From contig CAMJAZ010000143.1 in the NCBI GenBank assembly GCA_946403735.1, forward strand, positions 1 to 5,603: DNA of 5,603 nt, written 5' to 3'. The position numbers were made by a program, and so were the translations under genes. Each line of letters begins with the position of its first letter. Position 1 is the first letter of the stretch. Below are positions 1 to 4,874 of this stretch, one piece after another. Below the pieces are notes generated by a model that saw only the letters and a program-made list of their open reading frames with translations, was not told where the DNA came from and did not search any database. Origin of the DNA: an uncultured Selenomonadales bacterium. Lineage in GTDB: Bacteria; Bacillota; Negativicutes; Selenomonadales; Selenomonadaceae.

Positions 1-3
1 TTT

Positions 4-60
4 TTAGCTTGAAACTTTTAACGTTATTTATTCAACACCACCTAACTACTTACTAAAAAG
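4..60. repeat. TTAG-rich heptad repeat at the left edge
   Basis: TTAGCTTGAAACTTTTA (4-20) matches 3598-3614 in 16 of 17 positions. CTAACTACTTACTA (42-55) is an exact copy of 2599-2612. On the minus strand 42-60 shows the same TAGTNAG heptads. The stretch lies just upstream of the antisense RNA promoter and holds no gene. Confidence 0.55.
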
Positions 61-65
61 AAGTC

Positions 66-94
66 TTGACGTTTGCAGTTTGAAGAATTATAAT
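66..94 (+). promoter_or_regulatory. Promoter of the antisense (antitoxin) RNA
   Basis: TTGACG (66-71) and a perfect TATAAT (89-94) are separated by 17 nt on the plus strand. This is a near-consensus housekeeping promoter, stronger on paper than the toxin promoter. Transcription would start at about 101 and run toward the toxin gene. No plus-strand ORF with a ribosome site follows, so the product is probably a non-coding RNA. An antitoxin promoter stronger than the toxin promoter is the usual arrangement in type I systems. Confidence 0.75.
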
Positions 95-100
95 TTGTGA

Positions 101-213
101 AATAAAAAATCCCGCTAAAAAACGGGAACACGGTGGGGCAAGCGGAGTCGCCCTTTAAAGTCGGTAACATAAAGTTTAAACCCGTCTAAGTTCGTACCTC
201 AGGCGGGTTTTTC
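101..213 (+). ncRNA. Putative antisense antitoxin RNA (RatA/SR4-like), about 113 nt
   Basis: Predicted transcript from the promoter at 66-94 to the terminator whose U-run ends near 213. It has no coding potential I can support. It contains a small hairpin (GGGC 136-139 with GCCC 150-153) and the terminator hairpin (178-210). It is fully complementary to the 3' UTR of the toxin mRNA and stops one or two bases short of the toxin stop codon. In the known families txpA/RatA and bsrG/SR4, a convergent antisense RNA overlapping the toxin 3' end promotes RNase III degradation of the mRNA. The ends are inferred from promoter and terminator positions only; no expression evidence is available here. Confidence 0.68.
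104..127 (-). terminator. Terminator of the toxin mRNA
   Basis: On the minus strand TCCCG (127-123) pairs with CGGGA (114-110) around an 8-nt loop and is followed directly by six Ts (109-104). The stem is short (5 bp) but GC-rich, and the tail is good. It would end a toxin transcript of about 245-250 nt. It lies just downstream of the antisense start at about 101, so the antisense RNA lies almost entirely opposite the toxin 3' UTR. Confidence 0.6.
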
Positions 214-214
214 G
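178..214 (+). terminator. Terminator of the antisense RNA
   Basis: AAACCCGTCT (178-187) pairs with AGGCGGGTTT (201-210), 10 bp with one G-T pair, around a 13-nt loop, and the plus-strand T-run continues to 212. This is a good intrinsic terminator in the plus direction. In the minus direction the hairpin is followed by TTTAAACTTT, a weaker tail, so the toxin mRNA probably reads through it to the next hairpin at 104-127. The loop contains TTCG, which fits the YUNR (U-turn) consensus used in some RNA-RNA recognition loops. Confidence 0.75.
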
Positions 215-295
215 CTAGTCAGCTAAAAAACTGATAAGCGTGATGATAAGGTTGCTAGCAGAAATAGCGATGCTAATCCACTCGTACTTCGTCAT
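215..295 (-). CDS. Small hydrophobic holin-like / TxpA-like type I toxin peptide, 26 aa
   Basis: A 26-codon frame starts at ATG 295 and ends with TAG at 215-217. The peptide begins MTKYEWISIAIS, continues with a hydrophobic run (NLIITLISFL) and ends AD, so it is one membrane span with almost no soluble part. The Y-E-x-x-S near the N-terminus followed by a single helix resembles the putative holin-like toxin family (Hol_Tox) and the TxpA/BsrG group of type I toxins, which damage the membrane. This is recognition by eye. A very strong ribosome site (AGGGGGTGA on the minus strand, 301-309) lies 8 nt before the ATG and decides the start; an in-frame GTG at 302-304 lies inside that site and is unlikely to be used. 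The gene has its own promoter, a structured leader and an antisense RNA over its 3' UTR. Compared with TxpA it is short and lacks a basic C-terminal tail. A chance ORF is possible, but the surrounding signals argue against it. Confidence 0.78.
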   Translation of the reverse strand: MTKYEWISIAISASNLIITLISFLAD

Positions 296-299
296 CAGC

Positions 300-325
300 G
301 TCACCCCCTCTCTTGAGGAAGTGAC
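300..325 (-). promoter_or_regulatory. Hairpin sequestering the toxin Shine-Dalgarno site
   Basis: In the toxin-strand RNA, GUCACUUCCUC (325-315) pairs with GAGGGGGUGAC (310-300) around an AAGA loop (314-311). This gives 11 consecutive pairs, two of them G-U. The whole ribosome site AGGGGGUGA lies in the descending arm, so ribosomes could not bind while the hairpin is closed. In plus-strand RNA the two G-U pairs become A-C mismatches, so the structure is optimised for the toxin mRNA. Such occlusion of the ribosome site is a known feature of type I toxin mRNAs. The pairing is read directly; the regulatory role is inferred. Confidence 0.72.
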
Positions 326-357
326 AAACTCGCCTGCCGCTTTACGACACCGCCGCA

Positions 358-386
358 ATTATACAACGTTGAAGGCTTAGCGTAAA
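358..386 (-). promoter_or_regulatory. Promoter of the small toxin gene
   Basis: On the minus strand TTTACG (381-386) and a perfect TATAAT (358-363) are separated by exactly 17 nt, a sigma-70/sigma-A type promoter with a 4/6 -35 box. An A-rich stretch just upstream (387-398) could act as an UP element. Transcription would start at about 350-352, giving a leader of about 55 nt before the toxin ATG. The promoter sits between the gdpP terminator and the toxin, so the toxin is transcribed independently of gdpP. Confidence 0.75.
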
Positions 387-411
387 GTCTTTTTTTGTTG
401 CTAAAATAATT

Positions 412-441
412 AAAAGACCTCGACTTTGGGCGGGGTCTTTT
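412..441 (-). terminator. Terminator after gdpP (end of the large operon)
   Basis: AAAAGACCTCG (412-422) pairs with CGGGGTCTTTT (431-441), 11 bp with one G-T pair, around an 8-nt loop, 14 nt after the gdpP stop codon. On the minus strand the stem ends in TTTT followed by AATTATTTT, a typical intrinsic terminator. The palindrome would also work on the plus strand. It separates gdpP from the toxin promoter at 358-386. Confidence 0.82.
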
Positions 442-455
442 TAAATTAAAGTCAA

Positions 456-2543
456 TTAAACTTTAGCAGATAGTTCCATATCGGTTTCAGCAATGTACTT
501 TCTTGCAACGGCGATAACATCAGCTTTCAGCGCGTCCATACTGTAATTTTTAACCTGCGCCCCAGCAACACTTTGATGACCGCCGCCGCCAAATTTTTCC
601 ATGATAACTTGAACATTCAACGTACCAGTCGACCTAGCACTTATGCCGATAACGTCATCTTTCATTTGAAATAAAATTATCGTCATACGAACATTTTCAA
701 TCGTCAACAATGTATCTGCCGCCTGTCCAGCAATAGCTTGAACGTTTGGAATAGGTGTGTAAATCGCCGAGACGATTAAACCGCCTTCAAAGTATTCAGA
801 CTGCGCCTTAGCCTTAGCAAGTGCAACCGTCGTTTCGTAGTCTGTCATGAAAAGTTCACGAACTATAACAGGGTCTGCACCTCTGCGCCTAAGGTACGCC
901 GCCGCGTCAAAAGTTCTTATGCCAGTTTGAACTACAAAACTTTTAGTGTCGACGACAATTCCTGAATAAAGCGCAGTTGCTGGAAGTCTACCGACGTTAA
1001 GTTTTTCGTCGAAGTACATTAAAAGTTCCGTCACTAATTCAGATGCTGAACTTGAGGACGGCTCGTGATAGAACAGTAGCGGATTTTTTATAACGGTATC
1101 ACTTTTGCGGTGGTGGTCAATGACAATGACATTTTCAATTCGTTCCAGCAAAATCGGAGCGGCGACAAGGTACGGAATATGCGTATCGACGACGATTAAA
1201 AGCGGATTGATTGAAACTGGTACGGTTAAATCGCTAGCCTTCATTAATAAATTGTCGTACGCTCCCGATTTATCTTTGCGGAACAGATTTAAAATTTTTT
1301 CAATGCTGTCCGTAGAATTGCTTATGACAATGTGAACATTTTTTTTCAAGTGCATAGCCATAACGGCAATTCCGCAAGCTGCGCCGAATGCGTCGAAGTC
1401 TTCGCGGGTATGCCCCATGATGAAAATTTCGTCCGCCGACTCCATATGTTCACGCATTGAATTTGCAGTGACACGAGCTCTAACGCGATTGTGCTTTTCA
1501 ACTGCCTTTGCATGACCGCCGAAATATAACGCCTTACCGTCAAGCTTTAACGCGACTTGATCGCCGCCGCGTGCCAGTGCGGCATTTAAACGTTCCTGCG
1601 CCTGCGTACCAAGTTCCGACATTGATTGCACGTTCGACCTTTCTTCAGCAACTGCAACGCCTATTGACAACGTAACGGGTATTCCATTTTTGCTGACGAT
1701 TTGCCGTATTTTGTCAAGGATTGTAAATTTTTCTGCAATGGCTTTATCCAGTGCGTACTGTTGAAGTAGGACAATGAAAAGTTCGCTGGAGATGCGCTGA
1801 ATGAAACCCGCCAGTGACTTCATCCATTGTTCAAGCGCCTCACTTACCGACAACATCAACGCCGTTTTTTCCGCGTCATTTAAGCCGCGCATAACTTCAT
1901 CATAGTTATCAACTTGCACGTACATTAAAACGGTGCGGCTTTGTCTGTACTCAATTTTTAAATTTTCGTGGCTAGTGACTTCATGAACAAACAGTACGGT
2001 TAATTGCGGGTACTCCGACTTCAACATCAACTGACGATAGCGAACTTTGAAATAACGAACTATGGCAAATTCTTCGCCGTCTTCCGTCATGTCGTGATAA
2101 GTAACTTTCGTGACGTAACTACCATTTTTTGGTTTGCCAGATTCACTTTCAGGCGACGCCTCAAGTACTTCATCTTTCAGAATATCTTTCCAGAATTCGT
2201 TGACATGCATACCCTGTTCAGGCTTTTTTTCCGCAAAATCTAACGTAATGTCATTAAACCATTCAAGGCGCCCTTGTTCGTCTATAACCATCATAGCTTG
2301 CGGAATATTTTTAGTAACGTAGCGCATCATTTCATTTCCGCTACCTATGACGTTTTCGCAGTATTCGCGGAATCTTTTCAGACGATCTTTGCAACGTTCT
2401 ATTGCGAAAATTACTAGCAATGCCCATACCAAAAAGGCTATTGCACCCATGTATTTATCATAAAGCGCCAATATCAAAATTAGCATTAACATTATGCCTA
2501 GAGTAAAGGCTAAATCTTTCCACGCCGATAAATTTCTCGGCAC
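456..2543 (-). CDS. gdpP: GdpP-type cyclic-di-AMP phosphodiesterase (PAS, degenerate GGDEF, DHH-DHHA1)
   Basis: A membrane-bound enzyme expected to hydrolyse c-di-AMP to pApA, affecting osmotic and potassium balance and cell-wall stress. The 695 residues show two membrane helices (about 11-28 and 32-48) and a PAS-like domain (about 65-190; PQAMMVIDEQGRLEWFND at 81-98). A degenerate GGDEF domain follows (about 203-340), with SSELF at 252-256 in place of GGDEF. The DHH catalytic domain (about 370-540) has H378, D382 and D384 (HxxxDxD), D453 in VVDTH, D476-H477-H478 (DHH) and D532. The DHHA1 domain (about 585-690) has FGGGGHQS at 651-658. All metal-binding residues expected for the family are present and the length is a little over the usual ~655 residues, so it looks intact. 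It starts with GTG at 2541-2543, with AAGGAAG 7 nt upstream (2551-2557). In many Firmicutes gdpP is followed by rplI and dnaB/dnaC; here a terminator and a toxin locus follow instead. Confidence 0.95.
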   Translation of the reverse strand: MPRNLSAWKDLAFTLGIMLMLILILALYDKYMGAIAFLVWALLVIFAIERCKDRLKRFREYCENVIGSGNEMMRYVTKNIPQAMMVIDEQGRLEWFNDITLDFAEKKPEQGMHVNEFWKDILKDEVLEASPESESGKPKNGSYVTKVTYHDMTEDGEEFAIVRYFKVRYRQLMLKSEYPQLTVLFVHEVTSHENLKIEYRQSRTVLMYVQVDNYDEVMRGLNDAEKTALMLSVSEALEQWMKSLAGFIQRISSELFIVLLQQYALDKAIAEKFTILDKIRQIVSKNGIPVTLSIGVAVAEERSNVQSMSELGTQAQERLNAALARGGDQVALKLDGKALYFGGHAKAVEKHNRVRARVTANSMREHMESADEIFIMGHTREDFDAFGAACGIAVMAMHLKKNVHIVISNSTDSIEKILNLFRKDKSGAYDNLLMKASDLTVPVSINPLLIVVDTHIPYLVAAPILLERIENVIVIDHHRKSDTVIKNPLLFYHEPSSSSASELVTELLMYFDEKLNVGRLPATALYSGIVVDTKSFVVQTGIRTFDAAAYLRRRGADPVIVRELFMTDYETTVALAKAKAQSEYFEGGLIVSAIYTPIPNVQAIAGQAADTLLTIENVRMTIILFQMKDDVIGISARSTGTLNVQVIMEKFGGGGHQSVAGAQVKNYSMDALKADVIAVARKYIAETDMELSAKV

Positions 2544-2550
2544 GACATCA

Positions 2551-2557
2551 CTTCCTT
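2551..2557 (-). promoter_or_regulatory. Ribosome binding site of gdpP, fixing a GTG start
   Basis: AAGGAAG on the minus strand lies 7 nt before the GTG at 2541-2543. An ATG at 2546-2548 is closer but out of frame with the GdpP protein, so the GTG is the best-supported start. Confidence 0.75.
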
Positions 2558-2560
2558 TTT

Positions 2561-2625
2561 TAGTTAGGGGTTAGTAGTTAGTAGTGGAAAAAATACTACT
2601 AACTACTTACTACTGACTACTAACT
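2561..2625. repeat. Heptad-repeat hairpin between yitT-type gene and gdpP
   Basis: The 88-bp gap is mostly a tandem 7-bp motif. On the minus strand the right part reads TAGTCAG, TAGTAAG, TAGTTAG in succession (consensus TAGTNAG). The left part has the same unit inverted (TTAGTAG twice, preceded by TTAGGGG). AGTAGTTAGTAGT (2573-2585) and ACTACTAACTACT (2595-2607) form a perfect 13-bp inverted repeat with a 9-nt A-rich loop. The hairpin has no T-run after it on the minus strand, so it is a poor terminator, but it could attenuate or stabilise the mRNA between the two genes. A similar repeat lies at 42-60. Confidence 0.7.
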
Positions 2626-2631
2626 AATATA

Positions 2632-3567
2632 TCAATGCGAAGATTTTTTGAAACGCCCGCCAACAATATCATGTACCGAGTTGACAGTAACAAAGGCATG
2701 TTCGTCAATCGATAAAACAATATCTTTAATCCTTGTGACTTCCAATCTGTTGACAACGCAATAAACAATTTCTTTAGGGGCGCCAGTATATCCACCTTCA
2801 CCATGTAATAAAGTAACGCCACGAATAACGGTATTCAAAACTGCAGTAAGTTCGCGCGGATTATTTGAAACAATCATGATAGCGTAGGTTTCATCAAGAC
2901 CTTTAGTCACAACGTCAATCATTTTTGCAATGACAAAGTAGGCAACCAATGAATACATAGCTTGATCCCAATCGAAGACGAATCCTGCGCCGCTAAGTAT
3001 GAAAAGGTTGATAAACATAACAATTTCACCGACTGAAAACGGTGAATGTTTGTCTCCAATGATAGCAACAATTTCTGTACCGTCCAATGACCCGCCAGCA
3101 CGCATTATCAAGCCAACGCCAATTCCGTCAATTATCCCGCCGAATATCGCCGCTAAAAATGGATCGTTTGTGGCTTTAGGAAATTCTCCTGCAACTTCCG
3201 AGCAAATACTCAAAAGGATAATCGCAATAATCGTTGAGATGACAAAGTTTTTGCCTATGTGCTTGTGTGCTAGAAATAAAAATGGAATATTAAAGGTTAC
3301 GAGAAATATGCCGAATGGTAAATCTGTAAGGTAACGCGCCATAATGGCTAAACCGACAACGCCGCCGTCAATAACGTTATTGGGGACTAAAAAAATTTCC
3401 AGTCCTATAGACGCGATGGATGCGCCAATAAAAATTTGAATGAATTGAATTACATAGTTTCTGAATTTTTTTCTAGTTTGACGAATTTTTATTGCTTGCC
3501 TGTTAATGTTTTCAATCTTGCCGTCACTTTGTGTTTCAGGTGACGGCGCTTTTACTTCATCACTCAA
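2632..3567 (-). CDS. YitT family membrane protein with C-terminal DUF2179 domain
   Basis: 311 residues. A hydrophilic N-terminal stretch (about 1-35) is followed by a region of about five or six membrane helices (about 38-220). Family signatures are FLVPNNVIDGGVVGL (about 59-73) and RAGGSLDGTEIV (about 156-167). The soluble C-terminal DUF2179 domain (about 227-307) contains VIRGVTLLHGEGGYTG and ends near VHDIVGGRF. YitT proteins are integral membrane proteins of unknown transport role; no substrate can be read from the sequence. The start is probably TTG at 3565-3567: GAGG of the ribosome site AGAGGTGA (3573-3580) lies 8 nt upstream of it. An in-frame GTG at 3574-3576 would add three residues but lies inside that ribosome site. 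The gene follows the glycosidase gene by 58 nt and precedes gdpP by 88 nt, probably in one operon. The length is slightly above the usual ~280-290 residues because of the N-terminal extension. Confidence 0.9.
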   Translation of the reverse strand: MSDEVKAPSPETQSDGKIENINRQAIKIRQTRKKFRNYVIQFIQIFIGASIASIGLEIFLVPNNVIDGGVVGLAIMARYLTDLPFGIFLVTFNIPFLFLAHKHIGKNFVISTIIAIILLSICSEVAGEFPKATNDPFLAAIFGGIIDGIGVGLIMRAGGSLDGTEIVAIIGDKHSPFSVGEIVMFINLFILSGAGFVFDWDQAMYSLVAYFVIAKMIDVVTKGLDETYAIMIVSNNPRELTAVLNTVIRGVTLLHGEGGYTGAPKEIVYCVVNRLEVTRIKDIVLSIDEHAFVTVNSVHDIVGGRFKKSSH

Positions 3568-3572
3568 AAAAA

Positions 3573-3580
3573 TCACCTCT
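3573..3580 (-). promoter_or_regulatory. Ribosome binding site of the YitT gene, deciding a TTG start
   Basis: The minus strand reads AGAGGTGA, followed by six Ts and then TTG (3565-3567). Only the TTG is at a normal distance from this site. The alternative GTG at 3574-3576 overlaps it, and the bases before that GTG hold no second site. Confidence 0.6.
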
Positions 3581-3582
3581 AT

Positions 3583-3617
3583 GTTAGCTTTTAGGTGTTA
3601 GCTTGTAACTTTTAGGA
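3583..3617. repeat. TTAG-rich short repeat between the glycosidase and YitT genes
   Basis: The plus strand holds GTTAGCTT twice (3583-3590 and 3597-3604), offset by 14 bp, i.e. two heptads, with CTTTTAGG following each time in degenerate form. TTAGCTTGTAACTTTTA (3598-3614) recurs with one mismatch at 4-20. The element takes up most of the 58-nt gap; no terminator hairpin is evident, so the two genes can be co-transcribed. Confidence 0.55.
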
Positions 3618-3625
3618 AGTAGGAA

Positions 3626-4873
3626 TTAGCGGTCTAAAATTATAAGCACACTTCCAACTGGGCGTTCGCGTCCGTCACTTGGAATATTTACAATGGAATC
3701 TTTCACAATCAATTCAGTTGAACCGCCGCCGTCTAAGTTAATCGCGTCGACTGCGCCAAATTGATTTATCAAAATATCCGCCCATTCCTGCAACGTACAG
3801 CCGCGACTATGCGCTTGTCTGCCGTCCACAACTGCAAAAATATAATCGCCGTACTTTGTCACGCCAAAAGCTGAACGCGGCGCTCTACCTACGCGAATAT
3901 CATCAGGAAAATATTCTTCGTCCGCCGTCACGTAAACTTGACCGTTAGCTACAAGGCGTGGACCTACGCTGATAATGTGTACCGCATTGCCGAATTGTCC
4001 ATTGTCACTGATTAAGCCTTGCTGCAAGTCGACGTAATCACCAACTGCAACGTCTGCGAAAAGGTGTTGTGAATCGCCCTGCGCACTGATTATATAGCCG
4101 TCCGAAGGAATATAATTATTTCCCCTACCGCGTACAACGTCAGTCACAATTCCGTTGCGAATGATTAATTCAACGCCGTATTGATTCGTATTCGTCGACG
4201 CGCCAAAACGTTGATTGTACAGGACAATAGAATCTTTTGGTCTGTCACAGTCAACACCGTTGATATTGAACGTGTTGCCGTTAATATTTATGACGCCGTA
4301 GTAACCGACTTTGCCGAAAATAATTTGACCGTCATCATTAATGCCAATCGCCGACCGCGTGTAATCGCCCGTGCCGACAATAATATCATCAATTTCCAAA
4401 GCGCCGATAATACTGCCGTCTGGTTCAAAGTAGCTGGCGTTAATCATAGCAATTTCATTGTAGTTGCTGCTGATTTGTGAAAGAGTGGCGCGACCTTGAA
4501 CGCGATTATTAGCAAGGACAGGGCGAACGCTATAGTATTCATGCGCGGCGATTACCGCAAATGCCATTACGCCGTTTTGATCGTACACTAAAAATTCTAA
4601 GCCTTCACCGTCACGATGAGCAGGAGTTTCAACTGGCGGAGTATAGGTTGGCGGATTGTAAACAGGCGGTTCATCATTAGGCGGATTAGTAATATAAGCT
4701 GGCGGATTATCATCAGAAGTTTCACCGCCAGTTATATAAGCAGGCGGCGGAACTTCGGCTGGCGCTTCACTTATATAAGCTGGCATACCGTCTTCAGCGT
4801 AAGTTGTAGCGGGGAATAAAAAAACATAAGCCGCAAAAACTGCGGCAAGAAATTTTCGATTCAATTTAATCAT
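3626..4873 (-). CDS. Secreted phosphodiester glycosidase (NAGPA-fold) protein with Pro/Tyr-rich linker
   Basis: 415 residues. A signal peptide (1-26) has basic residues, a hydrophobic core and a likely cut after TYA. Residues 31-80 form a low-complexity linker with repeats of PPAYIT type (PAYIS, PPAYIT, PPAYIT, PPVYN, PTYT). From about 95 to 413 the protein has the phosphodiester glycosidase fold related to human NAGPA, the 'uncovering enzyme'. Motifs are INASYF (144-149), SAIGIN (174-179), SVGPRL (302-307), PRSAFGV (332-338), DGRQ (350-353), INLDGGGSTEL (378-388), and GRERPVGSVLIIL to the end. These are the family's typical conserved blocks. In bacteria such proteins are exported and act on cell-surface or exopolysaccharide glycans; the actual substrate is unknown. 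The ATG start follows the glycosylase stop codon by 1 nt and has no strong ribosome site, which suggests translational coupling. The repeats may span the cell wall or be a surface spacer. Confidence 0.9.
   Translation of the reverse strand: MIKLNRKFLAAVFAAYVFLFPATTYAEDGMPAYISEAPAEVPPPAYITGGETSDDNPPAYITNPPNDEPPVYNPPTYTPPVETPAHRDGEGLEFLVYDQNGVMAFAVIAAHEYYSVRPVLANNRVQGRATLSQISSNYNEIAMINASYFEPDGSIIGALEIDDIIVGTGDYTRSAIGINDDGQIIFGKVGYYGVININGNTFNINGVDCDRPKDSIVLYNQRFGASTNTNQYGVELIIRNGIVTDVVRGRGNNYIPSDGYIISAQGDSQHLFADVAVGDYVDLQQGLISDNGQFGNAVHIISVGPRLVANGQVYVTADEEYFPDDIRVGRAPRSAFGVTKYGDYIFAVVDGRQAHSRGCTLQEWADILINQFGAVDAINLDGGGSTELIVKDSIVNIPSDGRERPVGSVLIILDR
4646..4783 (-). repeat. Coding repeat: PPAYIT-type units in the glycosidase linker
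   Basis: Near-identical DNA units recur: AATATAAGCTGGCGG (4691-4705), TATATAAGCAGGCGG (4733-4747) and TATATAAGCTGGC (4772-4784, plus strand), with more degenerate copies towards 4646. They encode PAYI/PPAYIT/PPVYN units in residues 31-76. The spacing is irregular, 41 then 39 bp with in-frame spacers, as for a repeat that has expanded and diverged. The tract is a candidate for copy-number variation between strains. Confidence 0.7.
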
Positions 4874-4874
4874 T

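Noticed and set aside
302..304. GTG as the toxin start codon, giving a 29-residue peptide
   Set aside because: It lies inside the ribosome site AGGGGGTGA, and nothing upstream could serve it. The ATG at 293-295 is at proper distance.
412..441. Terminator for a plus-strand gene
   Set aside because: The palindrome works in both directions, but no plus-strand gene ends here. The gdpP stop 14 nt away explains it.
1105..1335. Plus-strand open frames opposite gdpP, the YitT gene and the glycosidase gene (e.g. 1105-1335, 2999-3334, 4181-4480, 4616-4819)
   Set aside because: They lie wholly opposite well-recognised genes, show no ribosome sites I can support, and their composition mirrors the coding strand (the last is the reverse of the PPAYIT repeat).
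2571..2609. Intrinsic terminator between the YitT gene and gdpP
   Set aside because: The hairpin is good, but on the minus strand it is followed by ACCCCTAACTAAAAAAGG, with no T-run. The T-run on that strand lies in the loop.
2595..2630. CRISPR-like short repeats at the heptad tract
   Set aside because: The unit is 7 bp and contiguous with no unique spacers, so it is a simple tandem/inverted repeat.
2544..2631. A c-di-AMP riboswitch (ydaO type) or other riboswitch ahead of gdpP
   Set aside because: The gap is only 88 nt and mostly heptad repeat, with no room for the conserved ydaO core.
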